Source: F22 sp963675625 | GTDB taxonomy: Bacteria > Bacteroidota > Bacteroidia > Bacteroidales > Bacteroidaceae | Length of the DNA stretch: 64,000 nucleotides | Assembly: GCA_963675625.1 (NCBI GenBank) | Contig: OY776497.1 | Coordinates: forward strand, 2,232,001 to 2,296,000 | Reading direction: 5' to 3' | Shown here: piece after piece, positions 16,795-26,253 of the stretch | How positions within the stretch are numbered: the stretch's first letter is position 1 | Layout of the letters: the number at the start of each line of letters is the position of its first letter | Program-made: the position numbers and the translations under genes | The notes under the pieces: model-generated | Seen by the model: the letters and a program-made list of their open reading frames with translations, nothing else | Told to the model about the DNA's origin: nothing | Databases searched by the model: none

Positions 16795-18129
16795 TTACAC
16801 TCTATATAGAATATAGTGTGCACTGAGTAAAATTAACACATAGACCAACCATAACTTGGCTTGTAACCAAGTCCGTTTACGCAATACGTACGCACTCCAA
16901 AGTACAGCTATAACCCATGGAATGCTTTCTAATGGATGCATGTGAATGTTCCATACACCTTTCGGCCATTGATGTATCCAGTTGATAGTCTGTAAAAGCA
17001 GTCCTATTTGTGTTTTCACTAAATAGGCCAATATTGTAGCAACAGGATGAATGCCTCCACAAATTATCATACTCATTAGACTATACAATAATAGACCTAA
17101 TTGTGGGAGAACCAGTAAATTGCTGATAGGTGAGTAGATTGGAATGGTATGAAAAATAGGTAGTGTTAGTGGTAGAGTCATCAGTTGTGCCGATAGTGTT
17201 ACAGCAGTAAATTCCCAAACTCTTTTTCCTATTATGGTTTTAAAAGAGAGTAGGGAGTGTATGCTAGGATACAAGATAAATAACCCAAGCACAGCTAGCA
17301 TACTTAATTGAAATCCCAAATCAAATAACCATGTAGGCTTATATAGTAACAGGCCCAAAGCTACACTAGCCAAAATATTGACAGGAGTTATTTGTTTGTA
17401 TAATATCTTACCGATATAGAATAAAGTAATCAATAGCACAGCTCGACATAATGAAGCGGCACCTCCAGCTATAACAGTAAAAGCAGCTAGGGTACCTACC
17501 ATGAATATAAATCGCATCCATCTTCTTGATCGTCTCTTGTCGTAGCGTTCTCTCCACAAGAAAATCCCAGCTAATAATCCCACATGTAAACCAGATAAGG
17601 CCAAAACATGACTAACTCCAGTAGCTGAAAAATGTTGTTTTTGTATATGAGAAATCATTGTTTTTTGTCCAATACTTAGTGCCTCTGCAATACCTAGGGT
17701 GTCACCATTGAAGCCCAGTTCCTTAAATTGTTTATGAATGGTTTGACGTATTTTTGTATCCCAAGTAAGTGCTTGATGTGGAAGCTTTTGATATTGATGT
17801 ATATAACATATTCCAGTGTGATATATGGGATGAAACGCCATATGACACATCAGATTATCACCCATACTTGGTGGCTTTTCAAGAGAATCTAGAGAGAAGT
17901 ATATTTGTCCAGAAACAGAACAAGGGACCCACATAGAGTCCCTTGTATTATAATAGCCCAGTATATTTACTGGATATTGTATTGTTTTTCCTTTGTTTTG
18001 TCCATCGTTAGTTATTTCTATCGTATAGTGCTCTTGCGTTATCGGTATATGCTTGCTTGGTCTTGGTCCCCAAATCAGGAGAATACCAACATATATACTT
18101 AACACTAGTAGAGCCGGATAGCGATGCAT
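16795..18129 (-). CDS. comEC: ComEC/Rec2-family DNA-uptake membrane protein, short form
   Basis: 444 residues with about ten hydrophobic segments. The competence domain hallmark HVLALSGLHVGLLAGIF is present, as are FLFILYPS and helices typical of ComEC's channel part. An N-terminal DUF4131-like OB region precedes it (residues 20-130). The C-terminal metallo-beta-lactamase nuclease domain found in long ComEC proteins is absent; the protein ends after the last membrane helices (LWLVYVLILLSAHYILYRV). It is the last gene of the minus-strand run sua5-clc-fmt-rpe-comEC and stops 70 bp from the convergent ispE. A channel for single-strand DNA import is the family role; competence in this organism is unproven. 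Confidence 0.85.
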   Translation of the reverse strand: MHRYPALLVLSIYVGILLIWGPRPSKHIPITQEHYTIEITNDGQNKGKTIQYPVNILGYYNTRDSMWVPCSVSGQIYFSLDSLEKPPSMGDNLMCHMAFHPIYHTGICYIHQYQKLPHQALTWDTKIRQTIHKQFKELGFNGDTLGIAEALSIGQKTMISHIQKQHFSATGVSHVLALSGLHVGLLAGIFLWRERYDKRRSRRWMRFIFMVGTLAAFTVIAGGAASLCRAVLLITLFYIGKILYKQITPVNILASVALGLLLYKPTWLFDLGFQLSMLAVLGLFILYPSIHSLLSFKTIIGKRVWEFTAVTLSAQLMTLPLTLPIFHTIPIYSPISNLLVLPQLGLLLYSLMSMIICGGIHPVATILAYLVKTQIGLLLQTINWIHQWPKGVWNIHMHPLESIPWVIAVLWSAYVLRKRTWLQAKLWLVYVLILLSAHYILYRV

Positions 18130-18133
18130 GACA

Positions 18134-18796
18134 TTATTCTTTTGGAGTTAACTGACCTAAATCATGGATCATCTTTATTGGATCATTTGCTTTGAAAACA
18201 GCATTTCCAGCAACCAACATATTAGCTCCAGCATCTATCAATTGTTGACCAGTTGTTAGATTGACTCCACCATCTACTTCGATTAAACAATGTAAGTCTT
18301 GCGCATCAATCATCTCTCGTAATTGTTTTACTTTTTTCAAAGTTTGAGGGATAAATGTCTGTCCACCAAACCCAGGGTTGACACTCATAAGCATCACTAA
18401 GTCTACATAAGGTAAGATGTCTTCAAGAGTCGAAACTGGAGTTGCAGGATTGAGTGTAACGCCTGCCGTCATACCGGCATCTTTGATTTGTTGAATGACT
18501 CTGTGTAGATGTACACATGCTTCTTGATGTACGGTCATGATGCGCGCTCCTAGTGCCTGTACCTCTGAAATAAATTTCTCAGGATGTTCGATCATTAAGT
18601 GAACATCCATAGGTTTTTTTAGATGAGGCTTGATGCATTGTAGTACAGGGAAACCAAAAGAGATGTTGGGTACAAATACACCATCCATCATGTCGATATG
18701 CAAATATTCAGCTTCGCTTTCGTTGATCATTTGTAGCTCAGGCATTAGGTTTGCAAAATCAGCAGATAATAGTGAAGGTGAAATAATTGTTTTCAT
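18134..18796 (-). CDS. rpe: Ribulose-phosphate 3-epimerase
   Basis: 220 residues. Signatures: SPSLLSADFANL, LHIDMMDGVFVPNISFG (metal-binding His/Asp), VHLMIEHPE, LMSVNPGFGGQTFIP and EVDGGVN near the C-terminus. It interconverts ribulose 5-phosphate and xylulose 5-phosphate in the pentose phosphate pathway. Its stop is 22 bp downstream of fmt's reading direction and comEC starts 4 bp after its end, so tight co-transcription is likely. Confidence 0.98.
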   Translation of the reverse strand: MKTIISPSLLSADFANLMPELQMINESEAEYLHIDMMDGVFVPNISFGFPVLQCIKPHLKKPMDVHLMIEHPEKFISEVQALGARIMTVHQEACVHLHRVIQQIKDAGMTAGVTLNPATPVSTLEDILPYVDLVMLMSVNPGFGGQTFIPQTLKKVKQLREMIDAQDLHCLIEVDGGVNLTTGQQLIDAGANMLVAGNAVFKANDPIKMIHDLGQLTPKE

Positions 18797-18818
18797 ATTG
18801 TTGTTTTAAGGTTGTTCG

Positions 18819-19811
18819 TTAATTCTCTATGTGTATAAAACACTCAGTGTTCATATCCTCTCTATATCCACGTAGGAATTCTCCTGTACTTACTCTTTTT
18901 TTGCCAGGCATTTGCAAACTATCAATTTCTAATAGCCCATCTGCAGTAACCACACGAAGATAATTTTTGTTGTCACTTATGAGAGTTCCAGGTGTGCTAC
19001 CATGTGGAATATCTTCATCTACACGGTGAGTCTTGAAGATTTTAACGGTTCCTGCTGCTTGTCCATCTTGTATTTGCAATGTTGTCCATGCTGCAGGATA
19101 GGGCGATAAGCCACGAATAAAATCATAAATGACTTTACTCGGTTGATTCCAATTAATTTGACATGTGTCTTTAAAGATTTTTGGTGCAGGGCGCAGTGTG
19201 GTAGGATCTGCCATTTCGTTTTGAGAAATAGTCTTGACGTTACCAGCCAAAATGGCATCAACAGTTTCAATGACCAAGTCGGCACCCAAGACCATCAACT
19301 TATCGTGCACGATACCTACATCATCAGTCTCTTCGATTGGGATACGTTCTTGTTGAATGACCTCACCTGTATCAATTGCGTGTTGTAGAAAGAAAGTAGT
19401 GATCCCCGTTTCTTTATCACCATTGATAACTGCCCAGTTAATGGGTGCCGCTCCACGATATTGAGGGAGCAATGAAGCGTGTAGATTAAATGTACCCATA
19501 GGAGGCATATTCCAGACTATTTCTGGTAGCATACGAAAAGCAACGACAATCTGCAAATCGGCTTGATAACTACGAAGTGTTTCTATAAACTCTGGATCCT
19601 TTAGATTGGTAGGTTGTAGTAGAGGGATATTTTTCTCTAATGCATATTGTTTTACTGGACTAAATTGAACTTTATGTCCACGTCCAGATGGCTTGTCGGG
19701 CATGGTAATAACAGCTTCTACCCGATAGTTACCTTCGACCAATTTTTGTAATGGGAGTACCGCAAAATCTGGTGTTCCCATATAAATTATCTTAAGTGAT
19801 TCTTTCTTCAT
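18819..19811 (-). CDS. fmt: Methionyl-tRNA formyltransferase
   Basis: 330 residues from the ATG at 19811. The open frame runs 29 codons further upstream but would overlap the clc gene, and the family N-terminus is MKKESLKIIYMGTPDFAV. The formyl-transfer motif HASLLPQYRGAAPINWAVINGD and the Asp of DTGEVI are present; the C-terminal domain (residues 210-320) binds tRNA. It formylates Met-tRNAi with 10-formyl-THF. It follows the clc gene by 22 bp. Confidence 0.97.
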   Translation of the reverse strand: MKKESLKIIYMGTPDFAVLPLQKLVEGNYRVEAVITMPDKPSGRGHKVQFSPVKQYALEKNIPLLQPTNLKDPEFIETLRSYQADLQIVVAFRMLPEIVWNMPPMGTFNLHASLLPQYRGAAPINWAVINGDKETGITTFFLQHAIDTGEVIQQERIPIEETDDVGIVHDKLMVLGADLVIETVDAILAGNVKTISQNEMADPTTLRPAPKIFKDTCQINWNQPSKVIYDFIRGLSPYPAAWTTLQIQDGQAAGTVKIFKTHRVDEDIPHGSTPGTLISDNKNYLRVVTADGLLEIDSLQMPGKKRVSTGEFLRGYREDMNTECFIHIEN

Positions 19812-19833
19812 GTAGTGTACAATTATAAATAAA

Positions 19834-21648
19834 TTATTCGTCAGAAAAATGAACCAATACTTGTCGGTAAGTATTGAAAATCTTAGACTTAGATACAAAT
19901 CCTAGGTATTTTCCTACGCTATCTACAACAGGAAGATTCCAAGCTTTTGTATCATCAAAACGTTTCATTACAACATCCATCCTGTCTGTATTTAATAAAG
20001 TGGCTGGTATGGTTGTCATTAATCTTTGAACATCGAAACGATGATACAGTTCTTGACGGAACATTAAATTACGGATGTCATCTAAGTAGACCACTCCTTT
20101 TAGCACTCCTTCATCATCAATTACAGGGAATATATTACGATGAGACTCTGAAATAACTTTGACTAGTTGTCCTAAGTCCATCTCTGGTTTTACTGTCTTA
20201 AAGTTGGTTTCAACCACATTTTCCATTTTCATAAGAGTCAGTACCGACTGATCTTTATTATGTGTCAATAGTTCCCCTTTTTGTGCTAGACGCATACTAT
20301 AGATACTATGGCGTTCAAATGCAAGAATGGTTAAGTAAGCACTTACAGATGTAATCATCAATGGGACAAAAAGACTATACCCGCCAGTGAGCTCTGCGAT
20401 GAGGAACACACCTGTTAATGGGGCATGCATGACAGCACTCATGACACCAGCCATCCCTGCTAATGCAAAATTCTTTTCATGCAATCCTAGAGCACTGGTG
20501 ATGTTGTTGACAAAATTACTGTATGAGAACCCGACTACAGCTCCTAGAAATAGAGATGGTGCAAATAGACCACCGCAACCTCCACCCCCGTTGGTAGCAC
20601 TGGATGCAAAAACTTTAAAGAGAATGATGAAGAGCAAATATAATAGCAATAAGTTGCTATGGCCAGCAAAGAAGGAACCTTCCATTACTTTGTTCCAGTC
20701 TGTTTGTGTCGTACCATCTAGTAGAATGCTGATGCTATTATATCCTTCACCATATAGAGCTGGAAAAAGGAAAATCAAGACACTTAATACAAGTCCTCCT
20801 AGCATCCATTTTTTATATGGATTGTCAAATTTACGGAAGATACTTTCCGACCAATTCATTGCTCTTGTAAAGTACAATGAGGCGAGTCCACATAAAACAC
20901 CTAATAAAATGACATAGGGAATATGATGTAAATTAAAGAAGACATCTGCTGAATGGAATTCAAACATCGCTTTTTGCCCCTCAAACAAATAACTGACCAC
21001 TGAAGCAGAAACTGCTGCAATCAGTAAAGGCATTAGTGATGCCATTGTCAAGTCTATCATCAAAACTTCAAGAGTGAAAACAAGTCCAGCAATAGGTGCT
21101 TTGAAGATACCTGAAATGGCTGCAGATGCACCGCATCCAACTAGTAACATCAGTGTTCGTTGGTTGAGACGAAAGAAATTTCCCAAGTTAGAACCAATAG
21201 CAGAGCCAGTTAAAACAATAGGTGATTCTGCACCGACTGATCCACCAAATCCGATAGTAATACTACTAGCCAAAACGCTACTCCATGTATTGTGCATCTT
21301 GATGCGTGCCTTATTTCGGGAGATAGCATAGAGAATTTTAGTGACCCCGTGTCCGATGTCGTCACGAACGATATACTTGATAAAGTACATGGTCAATAAA
21401 ATACCTACAACTGGAAAAACGAGATACAACCAATTGGCTTTATCTGCATGAAAACTGTGTGTTAGGAAATGTTGTATGTTGTGTATCAGCAACTTAAGAA
21501 TATAAGCAATTATTGCAGTCAACACACCCACTACAAAACTCAGAACTAGTATAAACTTGTTTTCGCTTACTTTGTTTTCTCTCCATTCAACCAATCTATC
21601 TTGAAGGCTTGGCTGCTCTTTTTTCCTCTTTTTGTTTTTACTCTTCAT
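19834..21648 (-). CDS. ClC-family chloride channel/antiporter with two C-terminal CBS domains
   Basis: About 604 residues if the ATG at 21648 is used (MKSKNKKRKKEQ...); longer frames to 21681 or 21714 are open and cannot be ruled out. Around ten or more membrane helices are visible. Selectivity motifs: GSVGAESPIVL (the GxExP motif with the gating glutamate, favouring proton-coupled exchange), FKAPIAGLVFTLE, and GGGGCGGLFAPSLFLGA. Two CBS domains follow (about residues 470-600 of the shorter form), which usually bind adenosine nucleotides and regulate gating. The gene lies between sua5 and fmt in the minus-strand run. Confidence 0.93.
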   Translation of the reverse strand: MKSKNKKRKKEQPSLQDRLVEWRENKVSENKFILVLSFVVGVLTAIIAYILKLLIHNIQHFLTHSFHADKANWLYLVFPVVGILLTMYFIKYIVRDDIGHGVTKILYAISRNKARIKMHNTWSSVLASSITIGFGGSVGAESPIVLTGSAIGSNLGNFFRLNQRTLMLLVGCGASAAISGIFKAPIAGLVFTLEVLMIDLTMASLMPLLIAAVSASVVSYLFEGQKAMFEFHSADVFFNLHHIPYVILLGVLCGLASLYFTRAMNWSESIFRKFDNPYKKWMLGGLVLSVLIFLFPALYGEGYNSISILLDGTTQTDWNKVMEGSFFAGHSNLLLLYLLFIILFKVFASSATNGGGGCGGLFAPSLFLGAVVGFSYSNFVNNITSALGLHEKNFALAGMAGVMSAVMHAPLTGVFLIAELTGGYSLFVPLMITSVSAYLTILAFERHSIYSMRLAQKGELLTHNKDQSVLTLMKMENVVETNFKTVKPEMDLGQLVKVISESHRNIFPVIDDEGVLKGVVYLDDIRNLMFRQELYHRFDVQRLMTTIPATLLNTDRMDVVMKRFDDTKAWNLPVVDSVGKYLGFVSKSKIFNTYRQVLVHFSDE

Positions 21649-21787
21649 ATGTTTTTTTGCTGTCTCAAGGACAAGCATCATCAATTGATAATTATAGTGT
21701 AGGGCTATGCCCAAGTGTCGTTTTTCAATAATGATGATTATAGTGTGTTAGTCTCTTTCGGAAGGGATTTGGGAAGGATAGGCGTAG

Positions 21788-22351
21788 TTATTGACGTATT
21801 ATTTTGATTTCTCCACTACGTCCTAATTTGATGATACTAGAGGCCTTCGCACCTGGTGGTTCATCTTGTCTTAATGGAAGTATGTAGTCAACTCCATCTA
21901 TGATCTCCTGTGAGATCTCTTGATAACAAGATGGAGACGGTGCGCCACTAATGTTGGCAGAGGTTGATACCAAAGCCTTTCGAAAATGTTGGCATAATGC
22001 TTGACTCACTTTTTCTTGAGTGACACGTATAGCGATGCTACCATCTTCGGCGATTAAATTAGGGGCAAGATTACGTGCTCCATCATATATGATAGTTGTG
22101 GGTTTATCAGCGATCTCAATTAAGTCAAAAGCAATCTCTGGTGGCTCACTTACATAAAAGTCAATTTTTACTGGATTATCTACTAGACATATTAACGCTT
22201 TGCTGTCACTCCTTTGCTTTAGGGCATAGACTTTAGCGACAGCATCTGGGTTGGTTGCATCGCAGCCAATTCCCCATATTGTATCCGTTGGATAGAGGAT
22301 TAAACCACCCTCTTCTAGGATTTTACATGCTTGTTTAATATCTTCTTTCAT
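21788..22351 (-). CDS. tsaC: L-threonylcarbamoyladenylate synthase (Sua5/YciO/YrdC family)
   Basis: 187 residues from the ATG at 22351. The long upstream extension of the open frame overlaps recJ on the other strand and is not expected for the family. The nucleotide/bicarbonate-binding block is present: ILYPTDTIWGIGCDATN, KQRSDSKALICLV and VSTSANISGAPSPS. The enzyme makes threonylcarbamoyl-AMP for t6A37 modification of ANN-decoding tRNAs. Short form lacking the Sua5 C-terminal domain. A -7 box ends only six bases before the ATG, suggesting a nearly leaderless transcript. Confidence 0.93.
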   Translation of the reverse strand: MKEDIKQACKILEEGGLILYPTDTIWGIGCDATNPDAVAKVYALKQRSDSKALICLVDNPVKIDFYVSEPPEIAFDLIEIADKPTTIIYDGARNLAPNLIAEDGSIAIRVTQEKVSQALCQHFRKALVSTSANISGAPSPSCYQEISQEIIDGVDYILPLRQDEPPGAKASSIIKLGRSGEIKIIRQ

Positions 22352-22356
22352 CCCTG

Positions 22357-22364
22357 CAAAGGTA
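22357..22364 (-). promoter_or_regulatory. -7 promoter box for the sua5-clc-fmt-rpe-comEC run
   Basis: TACCTTTG on the minus strand, six bases upstream of the ATG at 22351. With initiation about 4-7 nt downstream of the box, the mRNA would begin at or beside the start codon. Confidence 0.6.
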
Positions 22365-22407
22365 ATTAAAAAATGTGTGATTGTATGCTTATGCCAAGAA
22401 TTTTCCG

Positions 22408-22415
22408 TACCTTTA
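22408..22415 (+). promoter_or_regulatory. -7 promoter box for recJ (near-consensus)
   Basis: TACCTTTA (last base deviates from TAnnTTTG), 21 bp before the recJ ATG. Together with the minus-strand box at 22357 it forms a compact divergent promoter region. Confidence 0.5.
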
Positions 22416-22435
22416 CACGAAAAAGTAACCACATA

Positions 22436-24160
22436 ATGAACCAATGGAATGAATTGGGCTCGTCTGATGAACACCAAGAAGCTGTGGGTAAGCTCGTAGC
22501 AGAATTGAAAATACATCCTGTACTTGCGGAAATGCTTACACGCCGTGATATACACACGGTTGAAGAAGCCAAAACTTTCTTTAAACCACATCTGCTCCAA
22601 CTGCATGATCCTTTTCTTATGAAAGATATGGATAAAGCAGTTGCACGTCTTAATCAGGCTATGGGCAACAAAGAAGAAATTTTGATTTATGGCGATTATG
22701 ATGTGGATGGAACCACTGCTGTCGCTTTAGTATATACCTTTATCCAGCAATATTACTCTGGGTTGCATTATTACATCCCAGATCGAACCGACGAAGGTTA
22801 TGGCTTGACCGAGTTGGGGATAGATCTTGCTGCCGAAAAAGGTGTCAGTCTTATTATAGTCTTAGATTGCGGTGTCAAGGCTGTTAAAGAAGTACAGTAC
22901 GCTCGTGAAAAAGGGATTGATGTAATAGTCTGTGATCATCATATGCAAGATGATGAGCTTCCTGATGCTGTTGCTATTCTAAATCCCAAACGTCTTGACA
23001 ATACATATCCGTGTGCACATCTTTCTGGTTGTGGAGTTGGTTTTAAATTTATGCAGGCCTTCGCTCTCAGCAATAATATTGAGTTTCATCATTTGATTCC
23101 TTTATTGGACTTGGTTGCTGTAAGTATTGCTGCTGATATTGTGCCTACATTAGGAGAAAATCGTATCTTAGCTTATCATGGTTTGCGCCAACTTAATAGT
23201 AATCCCCGAGTAGGTTTGAAGGCTATTATTGATTTGGTCGGACTCAATGGAAAGGACATCTCTATGAGTGATATTGTCTTTAAAATTGGACCTCGTATCA
23301 ATGCTTCTGGGCGTATGATGTGTGGCCGAGAGTCTGTGGAGTTATTAATTCAAAAAGATTATAAGCTTGCTGTGGAGCAATGTAAGCAAATCGATTGCTA
23401 TAACGAAATGCGTAAAGATTTGGACAAGGCCACAACTGAAGAAGCCACAATACAAGTGAAAGAGGTTGAAGGCTGGGAAGACAAACATAGTGTTGTTATC
23501 TACAATGAATCTTGGCATAAAGGTGTGGTTGGGATTGTTGCTTCACGATTGACGGAAGTCTACCATAGACCAACCATTGTTCTGACCAAAACAGGTGAAT
23601 TTGCAACAGGTTCAGCTCGCTCTGTACCTGGTTTTGATATTTATAATGCTGTGGCTAGTTGTCGTGATTTATTAGAAACGTTTGGGGGGCACACATATGC
23701 TGTCGGACTATCTATGAATCCTGATAATATGGATGCATTTTCTAGGAGACTAGAAGAATATGTCGCAGCACATATAGATGATGAGCAGCATGCCTCTATC
23801 TTAAATATTGAAGCTACTATTGATTTTCGCACTATTAGTAAGAAGTTCTTTAAAGACCTAAAAAAATTTAGCCCTTTTGGTCCTGGTAATCCTAAACCAT
23901 TGTTTCGCACAAAACAGTGCTATGATTATGGGACTAGTAAGGTCGTTGGGCGTGATCAGGCTCACATCAAATTAGAACTCGTTGATAACATATCACACAA
24001 TGTCGTGAATGGAATAGCATTTGGACAAAGTGATCAGGCGCGTTATATTAAAAGTAAAAGGGCATTTGATATTGTGTATTCTATTCAAGAAAATAGCCAT
24101 AAACCAGGAGAGATACAATTACAAATTCAAGATATTAAACCAACGATTCTAGACGAATAA
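22436..24160 (+). CDS. recJ: Single-stranded-DNA-specific exonuclease RecJ
   Basis: 574 residues from the ATG at 22436 (MNQWNELGSSDE). The longer frame beginning at 22373 crosses the promoter box and is rejected. DHH phosphoesterase motifs: ILIYGDYDVDGTTAVAL (motif I), LDCGVKA (II), VCDHHMQ (III, DHH) and HLSGCGVGFK. The DHHA1 domain shows GSARSVPGFDIY and FGGHTYAVGLSM. It degrades single-stranded DNA 5' to 3' in recombination and mismatch repair. The recQ gene starts 3 bp after its stop, which places exonuclease and helicase in one transcript; this pair often acts together on DNA ends. Confidence 0.97.
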   Translation: MNQWNELGSSDEHQEAVGKLVAELKIHPVLAEMLTRRDIHTVEEAKTFFKPHLLQLHDPFLMKDMDKAVARLNQAMGNKEEILIYGDYDVDGTTAVALVYTFIQQYYSGLHYYIPDRTDEGYGLTELGIDLAAEKGVSLIIVLDCGVKAVKEVQYAREKGIDVIVCDHHMQDDELPDAVAILNPKRLDNTYPCAHLSGCGVGFKFMQAFALSNNIEFHHLIPLLDLVAVSIAADIVPTLGENRILAYHGLRQLNSNPRVGLKAIIDLVGLNGKDISMSDIVFKIGPRINASGRMMCGRESVELLIQKDYKLAVEQCKQIDCYNEMRKDLDKATTEEATIQVKEVEGWEDKHSVVIYNESWHKGVVGIVASRLTEVYHRPTIVLTKTGEFATGSARSVPGFDIYNAVASCRDLLETFGGHTYAVGLSMNPDNMDAFSRRLEEYVAAHIDDEQHASILNIEATIDFRTISKKFFKDLKKFSPFGPGNPKPLFRTKQCYDYGTSKVVGRDQAHIKLELVDNISHNVVNGIAFGQSDQARYIKSKRAFDIVYSIQENSHKPGEIQLQIQDIKPTILDE

Positions 24161-24163
24161 AAT

Positions 24164-26071
24164 ATGGTAGATAAGTATCTTGACACGTTAAAACGTTATT
24201 GGGGATATGATGAATTCCGAGGTGTGCAACGACAAATTATAGACAGCATAGCCTCTGGACGTGATACTTTGGGATTGATGCCTACGGGGGGAGGAAAGTC
24301 TATTACTTTTCAGGTACCCACATTGGCCAATAATGGCTTGTGTCTTGTAGTGACCCCATTGATTGCCTTAATGAAAGACCAAGTCCATAATTTACGTTCT
24401 CGTGGTGTTTTGGCAGCTGCTATTTATAGCGGCATGACGCAACAGGAAGTTATAGATACATTAGAAAATTGTATCTTTGGTCCTTATCGTTTTTTATACG
24501 TATCTCCAGAACGTTTATCTTCTTCTCTTTTTCAAACAAAGGTCAGAAAAATGCCTGTGACTTTAATCACAGTTGATGAAAGCCACTGTATAAGTCAATG
24601 GGGATATGATTTCCGACCTGCATATTTGCAAATATCCAAAATTAGACATTTGCTTCCTGGGGTACCGATGCTTGCCTTGACAGCAACAGCTACTCCACCA
24701 GTTGCACAGGATATTCAGAGACAATTGGAATTTAAAATGCCCAATTGCATTCAGATGTCTTTTTCTCGTAACAATCTCTCCTATGTAGTACGTAAAACGG
24801 CAGATAAATTGGACGAATTGTTCCATATCTTAAATCATGTACAGGGAAGTACCATTGTCTATGTTAGAAATCGTAAACGCACCATAGATATCGCAAGAGA
24901 GCTGGTGGAACATGGCATAGAAGCCGTAGCCTATCATGCTGGAGTAAATCCAGACTTAAAAGATAAACGTCAACGTCAGTGGCAGCAGGATGAAAAACGT
25001 GTCATGGTAGCTACCAATGCTTTTGGTATGGGTATTGATAAACCCGATGTACGACTTGTGGTACACTATGATATACCAGACAATATAGAAGCCTATTTTC
25101 AGGAAGCAGGACGTGCAGGACGAGATGGGAAAACGGCATTCGCTGTTATGCTTCATGCTCCACATGATGAAAATATTTTGCAAAGAAGGGTGGGAGATAG
25201 TTTCCCTAATCTTGAGTATATTACTGATGTATATGATGCATTGTGTGATTATTATGAGATAGCAGAAGGTACAGGAGAAGGATGGACAACAACTTTTGAT
25301 TTAGATGCGTTCTGTCTGCATACAAAACGTTTTCCTGTTCCAGTACTTAGTGCCTTGGAATTACTTACTAGTGCTAAATATATTCAATTTCGTCCTGAAC
25401 ATGAGGAGGCCTCACGAGTGCAAATTGTATTAGATAAACGCAGTTTGTACGATAGGGACTTTCACAACGAAAAACTTGATTTATTACTTACAGAGCTTTT
25501 GCGCCATTACACGGGTATTTTTCAAGATTATGTACAGATCAGTGAACAATGGCTTGGTGAAGTTTTAGGATGGTCTAGGAAAGAAGTGTATGAGACGATG
25601 CGTTTACTCACTTTTGAAGGGGTTTTGCATTATATACCAAGTAAGAAAATTTCTACAATTACTTTTAATTCTGGACGTGTAGATAAATATGATTTACTAT
25701 TTGCCAATAGAGTCTATTTTGATAAGAAACGCCGGTATGAACAACGTATACAGTCTATGATTTATTTCATCAAGGAAGAGGAGGTCTGTCGTGCCACTGT
25801 TTTGTTGCGTTATTTTGGAGAACAAGGAGGCGAACCTTGTGGGCAGTGCGATATTTGTTTGGCAAAGAAAAATCAACACACTATGTCTGTAGATGAAGAA
25901 AATGCTTGTGCAGATAGATTAATGCAACTACTGCCAAGTTCTGGCTTGACAGTCCAAGAAATAGGCGATCAAATGCCCTCTTTTCGTCATGCTCAGTTGA
26001 CGCATCTATTGTATAAAATGGTACAGAAAGGTGACTTAATAGAGGCAGACGGACGTATCTATAGAAAGTAG
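24164..26071 (+). CDS. recQ: ATP-dependent DNA helicase RecQ
   Basis: 635 residues. Walker A is LMPTGGGKSITF. The Walker B box reads DESHCISQWGYDFRPAY (DESH instead of the commoner DEAH). Other motifs are LALTATAT, ATNAFGMGIDKPDVRLVVHYD and QEAGRAGRDG. The RecQ-Ct zinc site is made by EEVCRATVLLRYFGE and CGQCDIC (four Cys). The last 70 residues are a short winged-helix-like region; no clear HRDC domain is seen. 3'-5' helicase acting in recombination and stalled-fork processing. Translationally close to recJ (3 bp). The strong hairpin at 26084 ends the operon. Confidence 0.97.
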   Translation: MVDKYLDTLKRYWGYDEFRGVQRQIIDSIASGRDTLGLMPTGGGKSITFQVPTLANNGLCLVVTPLIALMKDQVHNLRSRGVLAAAIYSGMTQQEVIDTLENCIFGPYRFLYVSPERLSSSLFQTKVRKMPVTLITVDESHCISQWGYDFRPAYLQISKIRHLLPGVPMLALTATATPPVAQDIQRQLEFKMPNCIQMSFSRNNLSYVVRKTADKLDELFHILNHVQGSTIVYVRNRKRTIDIARELVEHGIEAVAYHAGVNPDLKDKRQRQWQQDEKRVMVATNAFGMGIDKPDVRLVVHYDIPDNIEAYFQEAGRAGRDGKTAFAVMLHAPHDENILQRRVGDSFPNLEYITDVYDALCDYYEIAEGTGEGWTTTFDLDAFCLHTKRFPVPVLSALELLTSAKYIQFRPEHEEASRVQIVLDKRSLYDRDFHNEKLDLLLTELLRHYTGIFQDYVQISEQWLGEVLGWSRKEVYETMRLLTFEGVLHYIPSKKISTITFNSGRVDKYDLLFANRVYFDKKRRYEQRIQSMIYFIKEEEVCRATVLLRYFGEQGGEPCGQCDICLAKKNQHTMSVDEENACADRLMQLLPSSGLTVQEIGDQMPSFRHAQLTHLLYKMVQKGDLIEADGRIYRK

Positions 26072-26083
26072 CTTTAAATTGGC

Positions 26084-26150
26084 AAAACGGAAGCGCTTGC
26101 GATTTTACAAACATCCCGATAGTTAGCAAATCGCAAGCGCTTCCGTTTTT
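26084..26150 (+). terminator. Long hairpin terminator after recQ
   Basis: A perfect 22-bp inverted repeat, arms 26084-26105 and 26128-26149, with a 22-nt loop. The outer ends are AAAA and TTTT, so it can act as an intrinsic terminator in both directions. Each arm contains the palindrome AAGCGCTT. Confidence 0.85.
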
Positions 26151-26167
26151 ACGTAATATACCTATGT

Positions 26168-26209
26168 ATAAAAACATCGAGCAGGTCCTTTAATTAGATC
26201 CACTCGATG
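26168..26209 (-). terminator. Intrinsic terminator after gltD
   Basis: On the minus strand CATCGAG (26209-26203) pairs with CTCGATG (26181-26175), followed by TTTTTATA. It lies 45 bp past the gltD stop and, with the recQ hairpin, separates the convergent units. Confidence 0.75.
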
Positions 26210-26253
26210 CCGTTATTTAAACACGTTAATAAAAAGTATGGCTGTACTTTCTT

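Noticed and set aside
20387..21331. Plus-strand open frames of 176 and 85 codons inside the ClC gene
   Set aside because: Antisense shadows; composition is Pro/Thr/Lys-rich as expected from reversed membrane-helix codons.
26084..26150. Possible mobile-element inverted repeat after recQ
   Set aside because: The 22-bp stem with A/T ends is explained as a terminator between convergent genes; there is no transposase or target duplication.
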